55,804 nt of DNA from the NCBI GenBank assembly GCA_019241285.1, contig JAFAXD010000468.1, positions 1-55,804 of the forward strand, read 5' to 3'. Shown here piece by piece: positions 19,192 to 28,256 of this stretch (the first letter of the stretch is position 1; every line of letters begins with the position of its first letter). A model generated the notes under the pieces. That model was not told the origin of the DNA, searched no databases, and saw nothing but the letters and a program-made list of their open reading frames with translations. Source of the stretch: Xanthobacteraceae bacterium (lineage in GTDB: Bacteria > Pseudomonadota > Alphaproteobacteria > Rhizobiales > Xanthobacteraceae). Both the position numbers and the translations under genes were made by a program.

Positions 19192-19985
19192 CGGCAGCGA
19201 TCCGGGTCGAAGCGACGACAGCACCAACCGCGGGCAGTGCGTTGCATGTCCAGGATGTCAGCCATCAATTCAAATTGCACGGAGAGCCGCTTGCGGTGCT
19301 CGAGCGCGTCAATCTCCAGGTTGCTGCCGGCGAGTTTGTTGCCGTGCTCGGTCCCAGCGGCTGCGGCAAATCAACGTTATTGAGACTCGTGGCCGGGCTC
19401 GAGCCTCCGTCCGCAGGGCGGCTGTTCATCGATGGCGAGCTGATTGCGGGTCCGCATCCCTCGCGAGTCGTCGTGTTCCAGGATCCGACGCTCTATCCCT
19501 GGCGGACCGTCTGGCGCAACGTGGCGCTGGGGCCCGAGGCACAGGGCAACCTGCAGGCCAAACGCGGCCGTGTCGCCGAGGCGCTGAAGCTCGTCGGGCT
19601 GACTGGGTTTGAGAACGCCTATCCGCACCAGCTCTCGGGTGGCATGGCGCAGCGCGTCGCCTTGGCGCGCGCGCTGGTGAATGACCCACAGCTGCTCATA
19701 CTCGATGAGCCGTTGGGAAAGCTCGATTCGCTTACACGCATCGCCATGCAAAGCGAGCTCGTGTCGCTCTGGCAGAACGCGGGATTTACGGTGCTGCTGG
19801 TCACCCACGATGTGGAAGAGGCGCTGTTCCTGGCACAGCGCGTGATCGTGTTCAGCGATCGGCCGGCGCGCCTCAAGACAGAGATTGTCAACGCCCTCCC
19901 ATACCCGCGCCACCGGGGCGATCCCCGCCTCGCAGAGCTGCGCCACGCGGTGTTGGCGCAACTCGGCTTGGACGCGACCTGGTAG
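19185..19985 (+). CDS. ABC transporter ATP-binding protein (SsuB/TauB type)
   Basis: Walker A GPSGCGKSTLL, signature LSGGMAQRVALARAL, Walker B LLILDEPL; start MVAAAIRVEATT inside ORF 18675-19985. Confidence 0.93.
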   Translation: MVAAAIRVEATTAPTAGSALHVQDVSHQFKLHGEPLAVLERVNLQVAAGEFVAVLGPSGCGKSTLLRLVAGLEPPSAGRLFIDGELIAGPHPSRVVVFQDPTLYPWRTVWRNVALGPEAQGNLQAKRGRVAEALKLVGLTGFENAYPHQLSGGMAQRVALARALVNDPQLLILDEPLGKLDSLTRIAMQSELVSLWQNAGFTVLLVTHDVEEALFLAQRVIVFSDRPARLKTEIVNALPYPRHRGDPRLAELRHAVLAQLGLDATW

Positions 19986-20009
19986 GCAAGCGCGAAGCGC
20001 ATCGATGAT

Positions 20010-21614
20010 ATGACGGGTCGTTCAACATACTCCGAGGCCGCGCTGAGCGCCGATGTGCTTGTCATCGGTGGCGGGCTTGCGGGTACCTGGGCCGCGGTCG
20101 CGGCGGCGCGCGAAGGCGCCCAGGTCGTGCTCACGGAAAAAGGCTATTGCGGCACCAGCGGGGTCACCGCCACCGCCGGTCCTGGTCATTGGTGGGTCCC
20201 ACCGGATCCGCAGTTGCGGGCAGAGGCGATCCGCCGCCGTCAGCTCACCAGCTTCGGGCTTGCTGATTCCCACTGGATGGCGCGCATTCTCGACACTACC
20301 TGGCGGACGCTGCCGACGATTGCCAATTACTACGACTTCTCGGTCGACGACAGCGGCGCCATTCACTATCGCAGCCTGCGCGGTCCCGAATACATGCGGG
20401 CGATGCGACGGCTCACCGAGGACGCCGGGGTGCGCATCCTCGACCAGAGTCCCGCGCTTGAATTGTTGCTGCACAATGACGGCTCGGTCGCGGGTGCGCG
20501 TGGGTTGCGGCGACAGGAGCAACAAGAATGGACGGTGCGCGCCGGAGCCGTCGTGCTGGCCACCGGCGGCTGCGCGTTCATGTCAAAGTTGCTTGGCAGC
20601 CAAACCAATACCGGTGACGGGCAATTGATGGCGGCCGAAGCCGGCGCCGAACTCTCCGGGATGGAGTTTTCCACCTACCACACCGTGGCACCCGTTTTCT
20701 CCAACATGACGCGATCGATGTCCTATGCGTTCGCGACCTATCTTGACGCGGCCGGACGCGAACTCGCGATCCCGCAAGGACCGGACTCGACGCGTGCGCT
20801 GGCGCGCGAGTTGCTGAAAGGGCCGGTGTTCTGTCATCTGGGCCGAATGCCCGATGATATCCGCGCCGTGCTCACACGGATCTCACCGAACTTCATGCTG
20901 CCGTTCGTGCGCCGCCGCATCGATCCGTTCAGCCAGCCGTTTGAGGTGACGTTGCGCGGCGAAGGCACGGTTCGTGGCACCGGCGGACTGCGAGTCATCG
21001 CTGATGATTGCCGCACCACGGTTCCCGGGCTGTTCGCGGCAGGCGATACCGCAACACGCGAGCGGGTTGCCGGCGCGACGAGCGGCGGTGGTGCGCAGAA
21101 CTCGGCCTGGGCGCTGTCCTCCGGACTCTGGGCCGGGCGCGGTGCCGCGCGACTTGCGCGTGAGCGCGGGCAGGGCAGTGAGCGCCCAGTGGGAGCGATC
21201 GGGGGCGCGGGCCTGCGGCCGCGCCAGCCGGCCGCGGCCGGCCCCTCTGCGGCGGAAGCGATCGCCGCCATGCAGGGCGAGATGCTGCCATTCGACAAGG
21301 CCATTTTCCGCTCCGGTGGCAAGCTCAAGCACTCGCTCTCCGTGCTCGACGATCTTTGGCGCGATCTACGCGCTTCGTTGGGCGGGCGCGGTCTCGCCTT
21401 GGCCAAGGCGCGCGAAACGGCCGCACTGGTCGCCAGCGCACGCTGGTGTACGGCGGCGGCCTATATCCGCAAGGAAAGCCGCGGCATGCATCAGCGAGAG
21501 GACGCGCCGCAGCTCGACGAACGGTTCGCGCGCCGTCTGCTCATCGGGGGCACGGATTGGATCTGGACCAGGTTCGATGAACCGGTCCCGGAGCTGGAGC
21601 GCGCCGCGTCATGA
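20010..21614 (+). CDS. FAD-dependent oxidoreductase, AprA/fumarate-reductase flavoprotein-like (paralogue of 28583-30199)
   Basis: ADVLVIGGGLAGTWAAVAAAREGAQVVLTEKGYCGTSG; GTVRGTGGLRVIADDCRTTVPGLFAAGDTATRERVAGATSGGGAQNSAWALSSG. Confidence 0.88.
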   Translation: MTGRSTYSEAALSADVLVIGGGLAGTWAAVAAAREGAQVVLTEKGYCGTSGVTATAGPGHWWVPPDPQLRAEAIRRRQLTSFGLADSHWMARILDTTWRTLPTIANYYDFSVDDSGAIHYRSLRGPEYMRAMRRLTEDAGVRILDQSPALELLLHNDGSVAGARGLRRQEQQEWTVRAGAVVLATGGCAFMSKLLGSQTNTGDGQLMAAEAGAELSGMEFSTYHTVAPVFSNMTRSMSYAFATYLDAAGRELAIPQGPDSTRALARELLKGPVFCHLGRMPDDIRAVLTRISPNFMLPFVRRRIDPFSQPFEVTLRGEGTVRGTGGLRVIADDCRTTVPGLFAAGDTATRERVAGATSGGGAQNSAWALSSGLWAGRGAARLARERGQGSERPVGAIGGAGLRPRQPAAAGPSAAEAIAAMQGEMLPFDKAIFRSGGKLKHSLSVLDDLWRDLRASLGGRGLALAKARETAALVASARWCTAAAYIRKESRGMHQREDAPQLDERFARRLLIGGTDWIWTRFDEPVPELERAAS

Positions 21615-21967
21615 TTGAGCTTGTCATCGCCGAGCGCTGCGTGCGTTGCGACGCCTGTGTCGACATCTGCCCAACCAACGTGTTTGACGCGGTTCCTGAC
21701 GCGCCACCTCGCATCGCGCGTCAGGAAGATTGCGAGACGTGCTTCATGTGCGAGCTCTATTGCCCAACAGACGCGCTGTTTGTCGGGCCCGACTGCGAGC
21801 ATGCGGAGCCGACAGATGAAGCGAAGATCCTGGCCTCGGGCTGGCTCGGTCAATTCCGGCGCGACTCCGGTTGGGGCGAATGGGCCGGTGATCCGCGCTA
21901 TCGCAACGAACACTGGCGCATGGACGGCGTGTTCCTGCGCGCCCGCGAGATGAACGAACGACGCTGA
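21611..21967 (+). CDS. 4Fe-4S ferredoxin family protein, AprB-like (2x[4Fe-4S])
   Basis: CVRCDACVDICPTNVFDAVPDAPPRIARQEDCETCFMCELYCPTDALFV; ATGA overlap with the flavoprotein gene. Confidence 0.9.
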   Translation: MIELVIAERCVRCDACVDICPTNVFDAVPDAPPRIARQEDCETCFMCELYCPTDALFVGPDCEHAEPTDEAKILASGWLGQFRRDSGWGEWAGDPRYRNEHWRMDGVFLRAREMNERR

Positions 21968-22016
21968 TGAGCGCATGGATCTGTGAACGCACCTTCAGGC
22001 ATGGAGCTTTGGTGAC

Positions 22017-22994
22017 ATGAAGCAATCCGTATCCCGGCGTCGCGCCCTCGCCATCGGCGCGTCGGCCATTGGCCTCGGCTTTCGAAGGGCAATTGCCGAG
22101 CAGGCAGCCGACCTCAAGAACGTCACGCTGCGGGTCGGCGACCAGACCGGGGCGACGCAATCCAAGCTGAAGGCGGCCGGCTTGCTTGATGACGTACCTT
22201 ACAAAATCGAGTGGTCGGTCTATGCCGCGGCCGTGAATTTGCACGAAGCCCTGAAAGCCGGAGCGATCGATACCGGACTTGCCGGCGATGCACCGACCAT
22301 CAGCGCGATCGCCGGCGGCTCGCCGATTCAGGTCGCCGCTGCATGGAGCAACGGCGGCAAGGGTGTGGACCTCATCGTCCCGCACAACAGTTCGGCGCAA
22401 AGCATCGCTGATCTGCGCGGCAAAACCATCTCGCCGACGACGCGCGGCAGCATCGGGCAATATCTGGTCATCGGCGCGCTCAAACAAGGCGGGCTGGCGG
22501 CGGCCGATGTCACGCTCGCATTTCTGGCGCCAACCGATGCCGCTGCCGCCTTTTCGGCCGGCGGTATCGATGCGTGGAGCATCTGGGGCGTCTACCGCGC
22601 CCGCGCGCTCGGCGCCTTGAAGGCGAGGGTCCTGGTTCCGGGTGAGGGCATCATCACCGGTTTGTTTGTACTGCCGGCAAGCCGGGCCGCCTTGGCCGAT
22701 CCCGGGAAAACCCAAGCCATCGCCGACTTCGCCGATCGCATCGAGCGCGGATATCGTTGGTCGCGCGCGAACAAGGACGCACAACTCGCCTGGTACAAGA
22801 GCTTCGCCAAGCAGGACAAGGACACAGCCGAGTTCTTGTATGACGAGGAAGCATCCTGCAGGCGCGTGGCGGCGGATGACGCACTCGCCCGGCAGCTGCA
22901 GACGGTGTTCGCCACCTGGGTCGAGGCCGGTGTTCTCAAGGGCAACCTTGATTTGCGCGAATACGTTTATCGAGAGCTCAAGATCGGGACATGA
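22017..22994 (+). CDS. ABC transporter substrate-binding protein (SsuA-like), putative Tat signal
   Basis: MKQSVSRRRALAIGASAIGLGFRRAIA; LKAGAIDTGLAGDAPTISAIAGGSPIQVAAAWSNGGKGVDLIVPHNSSAQSIADLRGKTIS. Confidence 0.88.
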   Translation: MKQSVSRRRALAIGASAIGLGFRRAIAEQAADLKNVTLRVGDQTGATQSKLKAAGLLDDVPYKIEWSVYAAAVNLHEALKAGAIDTGLAGDAPTISAIAGGSPIQVAAAWSNGGKGVDLIVPHNSSAQSIADLRGKTISPTTRGSIGQYLVIGALKQGGLAAADVTLAFLAPTDAAAAFSAGGIDAWSIWGVYRARALGALKARVLVPGEGIITGLFVLPASRAALADPGKTQAIADFADRIERGYRWSRANKDAQLAWYKSFAKQDKDTAEFLYDEEASCRRVAADDALARQLQTVFATWVEAGVLKGNLDLREYVYRELKIGT

Positions 22995-23869
22995 TCGCGC
23001 AGCTCATACGCGCTGCTGCACCGAAGCCGCGCGGTGCCGTCGTCGCCCTCGCTGCGAACGATGAGATGCAGCTTATTACGATCGCGCCGGCGGCGGCGCG
23101 CGCCCGAGGGGTGCCGCGGCTCGTCCGGCGGGCCAGCGGGCCGCTGTTGCTGTTGTTACTCTGGCACGTTCTGTCAGTGACTGGATTGCTGCCTGACACC
23201 GTCTTGGCGGGACCTGCGACCGTGCTGTCGAGCACCGCCGAACTGTTGGCGAGCGGCGAATTGCAGGCGGCGATCTGGACGTCGCTCTACCGCGCACTGA
23301 CGGGTCTTCTGATCGGCGGCAGCGTTGGGGTGGCGCTCGCGACCATCTCCGGCCTGTTTCGGCTCGGGGAGGATCTGGTCGATGCCGTGATGCAGATGCT
23401 GCGCACGGTGCCGAGCATCGCGCTGATACCCTTGTTGATCATCTGGTTCGGTATCGGCGAGGCGCCAAAAATCGCGCTGATCGCGCTGGCAACGGCATTC
23501 CCGCTCTACATCAATGTCTATGCCGGCATTCGCAACGTCGATGTCACGCTGGTCGAGGCTGGTCGCACGCTCGGTCTCTCGCAGGCGGGTCTGATCCGCC
23601 ATGTGGTCTTGCCAGGCGCCTTGCCGAACGCGCTCGTCGGCCTGCGTTATTCCCTTGCGGTCGCTTGGCTCGCCTTGGTGTTTGGCGAGCAGATCAACGC
23701 GACCGCGGGCATTGGTTATCTCATGAGCAACGCGCGCGAGTTCTTTCAGACTCAGGTCATCGTCGTATGCCTCGTGGTCTATGCGCTGCTCGGCATCACG
23801 GTTGATCTCATCGTTCGCGTGCTGGAAAGGACCTTGCTGTCATGGCGACCAGCCTTCAGCGGGACCTGA
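22991..23869 (+). CDS. ABC transporter permease (SsuC type)
   Basis: LLLLLWHVLSVTGLLPDTVLAGPATVLSSTAELLASGELQAAIWTSLYRALTGLLIGGSVGVALATISGL; EAGRTLGLSQAGLIRHVVLPGALPNALVGLRYSLAVAWLALVFGEQI. Confidence 0.9.
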   Translation: MIAQLIRAAAPKPRGAVVALAANDEMQLITIAPAAARARGVPRLVRRASGPLLLLLLWHVLSVTGLLPDTVLAGPATVLSSTAELLASGELQAAIWTSLYRALTGLLIGGSVGVALATISGLFRLGEDLVDAVMQMLRTVPSIALIPLLIIWFGIGEAPKIALIALATAFPLYINVYAGIRNVDVTLVEAGRTLGLSQAGLIRHVVLPGALPNALVGLRYSLAVAWLALVFGEQINATAGIGYLMSNAREFFQTQVIVVCLVVYALLGITVDLIVRVLERTLLSWRPAFSGT

Positions 23870-24618
23870 TCGATCCTGTTGTGCCGCCCGGGCCAGGGGG
23901 GACGGGCGCGGTGGCGGCCGGGCGTTCCACGGCCGTGCGGGTACGCAATCTCAGGCGCACCTTCGGCGCGCAACGTGTTCTCGCCGGTCTCGACCTCGAT
24001 ATCGCGCCAGGCGAGTTCGTGGTGCTGCTCGGTGCCAGCGGCTGCGGCAAGAGCACATTGTTGCGCATCCTGGCCGATCTCGATCACGACTTTGCGGGCG
24101 AGGTCGTGGTTCCGGCACGCCGCGCGGTCGCATTTCAGGCGCCGCGCTTGCTGCCGTGGAAGTCAGTCTGGCGCAACGTGGTGCTTGGGTTGCCCGGTGC
24201 TCCTGACCGGGCCGTGGCTATGGCGGCGCTGGAGGAAGTGAATCTGGCGCACCGCGCCGATCAGTGGCCGAAGGTTCTCTCTGGTGGCGAGGCGCAGCGC
24301 GCTTCGCTGGCGCGCGCTCTCGTCCGGCAGCCCGATCTGTTGCTGCTCGATGAGCCATTTGCCGCGCTCGATGCGCTCACCCGCATCAAGGCCCAGGATC
24401 TCGTCGCCGAGCTGTGGCAACGCCACGGCTGCGCCGTGCTGCTCGTGACCCACGATGTGGAAGAAGCGGTCCTCCTGGCGGATCGGATCCTGGTGATGCA
24501 CAACGGGCAGATAGCCCATGCCATGCGGGTCGATCTGGTGCGGCCGCGTCAGCGGAGCAGCGTTTCATTTGTCGCCTTGCGCCGGCAGCTGCTGGAGTGG
24601 CTGGGGGTCGTGCATTGA
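23842..24618 (+). CDS. ABC transporter ATP-binding protein (SsuB type)
   Basis: Walker A GASGCGKSTLL; LSGGEAQRASLARALVRQPDLLLLDEPFAALDALTRIKAQDLV. Confidence 0.93.
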   Translation: MATSLQRDLIDPVVPPGPGGTGAVAAGRSTAVRVRNLRRTFGAQRVLAGLDLDIAPGEFVVLLGASGCGKSTLLRILADLDHDFAGEVVVPARRAVAFQAPRLLPWKSVWRNVVLGLPGAPDRAVAMAALEEVNLAHRADQWPKVLSGGEAQRASLARALVRQPDLLLLDEPFAALDALTRIKAQDLVAELWQRHGCAVLLVTHDVEEAVLLADRILVMHNGQIAHAMRVDLVRPRQRSSVSFVALRRQLLEWLGVVH

Positions 24619-24630
24619 TGGCGCGTCGAT

Positions 24631-24846
24631 TGGAATGGCGAGCTACTTCGATGCCGCGCTGGAGGGCGTCACACTGGCTGTGTTTGAGCACGCCAGCAGC
24701 CAATAGAGCGTTGACCTTTTGTTCCTGGCGGGCGCGGAACTCGGCGTCGATCCCCTGCCGTTCCTTAGCGCTGTGGCCGAGCCTTGGCCTCTTGTGCGTG
24801 AGATTGCTCGAATTGTGTGCGATTTCGAACCAACGCCGAACCTAAG
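24631..24846 (+). pseudogene. possible gene relic of unknown family overlapping the right direct-repeat copy
   Basis: Coding-like frame interrupted by TAG: MASYFDAALEGVTLAVFEHASSQ*SVDLLFLAGAELGVDPLPFLSAVAEPWPLVREIARIVCDFEPTPNLR. Confidence 0.3.
24778..24843 (+). repeat. right copy of the 66-bp imperfect direct repeat (partner 14162-14227)
   Basis: cgagccttggcctcttgtgcgtgagattgctcgaattgtgtgcgatttcgaaccaacgccgaacct; same orientation as left copy. Confidence 0.9.
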
Positions 24847-24913
24847 GCAGGAAAACCTTCTCTATTATCGGCTGCCCAACTTGAGCTGCCGCTGTCGTCC
24901 AGGAGGAGGCAAG

Positions 24914-25414
24914 ATGCGCAAAGTCCTGTTGCCGCAAATAGCGATCGTCGCGGTCGTGGTACTGTCTTGCTTGGAGATGGCTTACAGCGCTCCCGTATCG
25001 TTCAAAGTGCCGCTGTCCGGAGGCCAGGAAGTGCCGCCTGTGTTTCCGGCGGGCGCTGCCACGGCTGATCTGACATATGACCCAGTGACGCGCGTCGTAA
25101 CCTGGACGCTCTCCTACACGGACCTCTCCGGCCCGATCACCGTTGCTGAGTTCCACGGGCCGGCGCAGCCGAGCAAGACTGGTCCTCCTACAATCGCGCT
25201 GGTCAAACAAGGAGGCTCTGTTGGAAGCCCGAACACCGGGCAGGCTACGCTCACCCCGGATCAAGCCCGGCAGTTTGCGGATGGTGAATGGTACATCAAT
25301 ATCGACACTCAGAATCACCCTGAAGGGGAGGTTCGCGGTCAGGTCATAACGCCGCTCGCGTCGCATGCCGAAGCCGCTCATCCATCACATCATGTGCGAA
25401 GGGGCAGGCGCTGA
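24914..25414 (+). CDS. CHRD domain-containing secreted protein
   Basis: MRKVLLPQIAIVAVVVLSCLEMAYSAPVSFKVPLSGGQEVPPVFPAGAATADLTYDPVTRVVTWTLSYTDLSGPITVAEFHGPA...DGEWYINIDTQNHPEGEVRGQV. Confidence 0.88.
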   Translation: MRKVLLPQIAIVAVVVLSCLEMAYSAPVSFKVPLSGGQEVPPVFPAGAATADLTYDPVTRVVTWTLSYTDLSGPITVAEFHGPAQPSKTGPPTIALVKQGGSVGSPNTGQATLTPDQARQFADGEWYINIDTQNHPEGEVRGQVITPLASHAEAAHPSHHVRRGRR

Positions 25415-25643
25415 ACCGTTGATGTTCTTTTCACAGAGTAGCCCCGCTTTGCACGCATGGAAACGAAACGCACTCTGTTCCGCCACCCTACGGGGAAATG
25501 ATTTCTAGAGAGGAAGGGCAGTTCGGGACTTCCATTCGCGCCCTGAGCGACGTTCATCATGACGTGAACGGGCTTCAGCTTAGTCTACTCATTTAGAGGA
25601 TTATACTGGGTTTGAGCGTCGGCCATGCGCCGATCAGATTGAT

Positions 25644-26495
25644 TTGGAGGTCATCATGAATGTTCACACCGACCCACGCGTGCTGGGCGCTGTCGAAGCG
25701 GAGTTGAATTATTTGTTGCCAACGGCTGAACGACCGCGGTCCTACACATTCGAGCCGCCACCGGGCGAACCATGGAGCACCGCTCTGCCGGAACCGCACA
25801 CCGTCAGCATCCGCAACGCGCGTCCCATTTTGGATTCCGTCTATTTGGACAGCGAAGGATTCGAGCTGCTGGAGCAGCAGAGTGCGGTGAAGAATTTCTA
25901 TGACGACGATGAGGTGCGTGCAGTTTATTATCCGGAAGCCGAGCAGGCGCTCAAGCAAGCGACTGGCGCTGATCGGGTCTTCATTTTCGACCATACGGTC
26001 CGTCGCCGTGTCCCCGGCGCTGAGGACCGGCGCACGGGTCCGCGTCAACCCGCAACCCGCGTCCACGTCGATCACACCGCCAAGTCGGGGCCGCAACGCG
26101 TGCGCGATTGGTTGCCTGACGAGGCCGAACAGTTGCTGCGGGGGCGGGTGCAGATCATCAACTTGTGGCGTCCGATTCGCGGGCCGCTACGCGACGCGCC
26201 ACTCGCGGTGTGCGATGCGCAGACGGTCAGTCCTGACGATCTGGTCCCTTCCGATCTGATCTATCCGCATCGGGTCGGCGAAACCTATGGAGTGAAGTAC
26301 AACCCGGCGCACCGGTGGTTCTACATTCCGGAGATGCGCACCGACGAGGTGCTGCTGCTGAAGTGCTACGACTCGGAGCTCGATGGCCGGGCACGGTTTC
26401 TGCCGCACACTGCATTCGTCGATCCGACCACCCCGCCCGATGCGCCGCCGCGCGAGAGCATCGAGCTGCGCACCCTCGTATTTCACACGAAATAG
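25644..26495 (+). CDS. CmcJ/NvfI-like putative oxidoreductase/hydroxylase (2OG-oxygenase-like)
   Basis: RVHVDHTAKSGPQRVRDWLP; GRVQIINLWRPIRGPLRDAPLAVCDAQTVSPDDLVPSDLIY; WFYIPEMRTDEVLLLKCYDS. Confidence 0.8.
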   Translation: MEVIMNVHTDPRVLGAVEAELNYLLPTAERPRSYTFEPPPGEPWSTALPEPHTVSIRNARPILDSVYLDSEGFELLEQQSAVKNFYDDDEVRAVYYPEAEQALKQATGADRVFIFDHTVRRRVPGAEDRRTGPRQPATRVHVDHTAKSGPQRVRDWLPDEAEQLLRGRVQIINLWRPIRGPLRDAPLAVCDAQTVSPDDLVPSDLIYPHRVGETYGVKYNPAHRWFYIPEMRTDEVLLLKCYDSELDGRARFLPHTAFVDPTTPPDAPPRESIELRTLVFHTK

Positions 26496-26510
26496 ATCGG
26501 GATAGCGGTA

Positions 26511-26753
26511 ATGGACCAGCGGTTTATCAGCAACGCCCTGGCGGGAATATTGCGTGCGCGCGGGTTGCGCGCACGTCGAGAGCGTGCTCATGCGACGCCA
26601 GAGCCGGTTTGGCCACCCCCGGACTTGCCAGTGTCTTTTGCCGAGCTGGTTGCCGCCTCGGCGCTGCTCGACTTCGGCACGATCGCCAACGAACGCTGGC
26701 CGGGGCTGGCGCGAGCCGGGCGATGCCATGGAGCAGAAAATAGCGGGCAGTGA
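26511..26753 (+). CDS. small hypothetical protein downstream of the CmcJ-like gene
   Basis: 80-aa ORF starting 15 nt after the CmcJ-like stop; ends just before the convergent gene at 26757. Confidence 0.5.
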   Translation: MDQRFISNALAGILRARGLRARRERAHATPEPVWPPPDLPVSFAELVAASALLDFGTIANERWPGLARAGRCHGAENSGQ

Positions 26754-26756
26754 CGC

Positions 26757-28163
26757 TCAGACCGCCATCTTAAGGCACGGCTCTTTGCCGGTGAGCTGAT
26801 CGGAGCCGATGATTGCCGCGGCCAGGTTGGCGCATTGGATCCGGATGTCGGGCACGGCCATGATTTCCCAGAAGCGGCCGCGCGTGATGGGTCCGACAGC
26901 AAATAGCCGCTGCGACGCGTGGCCGGTTTGATTGATCAAAGCACAGCTCTCGGTCACATCGAGCCCGAGATCGAGCGGGTCGGGACGGGTGATGCCGCGG
27001 CTCAGCAAGTCACGAACGAGCGGGTTGGGGCTGTGCCGTGGGCTGCTGCTGATGCCCGTGCAATCGACAATGGCTGCGACCGGCATCGTTTCAATTTGCT
27101 TGCCGCCACGGCGCCGGTAGTGAACCGTGGCATCTTGGTTTTCAGCAACAACGGACATGACCTTGCCGGCGATGATATTCAGCTGGCCTTCCGCGAGCGT
27201 GTTCGCAATCCGCATTGCGACCTGTGGCGCCATTCGGTGGCGGTGGACGTCCCACCAGGGCCGGGCATGGCGCATGAACCGCCGCCGTTCAGGCGCGGGC
27301 AAGGTTCGCCAGATTTCGGCAATGAATGGGCGCAGGCCATCGACCACACTGCGCCAGTCGCCGCCACGTGTTTGTGTTTGTTCGGCGCGCATGCGTAGCC
27401 AGTGGAGCAGGTGTGCGACATTGACCCCGAACGGGACCTCGTCCGCGGTGATGGGCCTTGCGACGACCTCTCGGTGCACGTGCGGGAGCAGTCCACGGCG
27501 CGAGAGCGCGACGATGGATCCAGTATGCCCGCTCTGCAACAACGACAGGACCGTGTCGACCATGGTCAAACCAGTGCCGAGGATAAGCACCCGTCCGTCT
27601 TTGGGAATTTGCTCGCGTGCCGACGCATCCCATGGATCCTGGATAGCGCCAGCCTGCCCGGCCGCACGAGTTGCTTCGTTGCCGGTCGCCAGCACCGCGA
27701 TCTCGCCCGCAAGGCGCGTACCGTCATCAAACAGCGCTTCGACCCCAGCGGCGGTTTCAGTGATGGCAGTGCACTCACGCCGCACGATACGCAGCCGGCT
27801 CGGACGCCCCTCGCACGGCAAGAACGGCTCGAGCAGCGAAGCGATGTAACGGCCGTAGATCTTGCGCGGGGCGAAGCAGAAACGGTCAGCACAGCCCAGG
27901 TCGTCCGCGGCGCGATCCGTTGCGAGCCAGCGAACGAAATGATCCGGATCGTCCGGAAAGGCGCTCATGTTGACGGCGCGCACATTGAGCAGGTGTGACG
28001 GATTGGACGTGCTGTAGGCCAGGCCCAATCCGGGTTGCTGCCCCTTTTCGACGAGCGTCACGCGAACATGCGCTGACGGATCGCGAAGTAATTGCACCGC
28101 CAGCAACGTCCCGCTGGCGCCGCCTCCGACGATGATGATCTCTTTGCCATAAGGCAGCGGCAT
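26757..28163 (-). CDS. FAD/NAD(P)-binding protein (COG4529-like)
   Basis: IIIVGGGASGTLLAVQLLRDPSAHVRVTLVEKGQQPGLGLAYSTSNPSHLLNVRAVNMSAFPDDPDHFVRWL. Confidence 0.9.
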   Translation of the reverse strand: MPLPYGKEIIIVGGGASGTLLAVQLLRDPSAHVRVTLVEKGQQPGLGLAYSTSNPSHLLNVRAVNMSAFPDDPDHFVRWLATDRAADDLGCADRFCFAPRKIYGRYIASLLEPFLPCEGRPSRLRIVRRECTAITETAAGVEALFDDGTRLAGEIAVLATGNEATRAAGQAGAIQDPWDASAREQIPKDGRVLILGTGLTMVDTVLSLLQSGHTGSIVALSRRGLLPHVHREVVARPITADEVPFGVNVAHLLHWLRMRAEQTQTRGGDWRSVVDGLRPFIAEIWRTLPAPERRRFMRHARPWWDVHRHRMAPQVAMRIANTLAEGQLNIIAGKVMSVVAENQDATVHYRRRGGKQIETMPVAAIVDCTGISSSPRHSPNPLVRDLLSRGITRPDPLDLGLDVTESCALINQTGHASQRLFAVGPITRGRFWEIMAVPDIRIQCANLAAAIIGSDQLTGKEPCLKMAV

Positions 28164-28181
28164 GGGAGCACGTTCTACTAA

Positions 28182-28209
28182 ATTCTATAGAGTATGTAGA
28201 TAATATCAA
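28182..28209 (-). promoter_or_regulatory. putative sigma70-type promoter TTGATA-16-TAGAAT containing TCTATAGA (28184-28191)
   Basis: Minus strand TTGATATTATCTACATACTCTATAGAATTTAGTAG upstream of the 28163 start. Confidence 0.45.
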
Positions 28210-28256
28210 CTCACCCCTCACGTCAATCCGTTCCGGCGATAATGAACGCGCGTACC

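Noticed and set aside
21744-22784. 346-aa minus-strand ORF across the ferredoxin and SBP genes
   Set aside because: Antisense of two clearly coding genes with Fe-S and SBP motifs.
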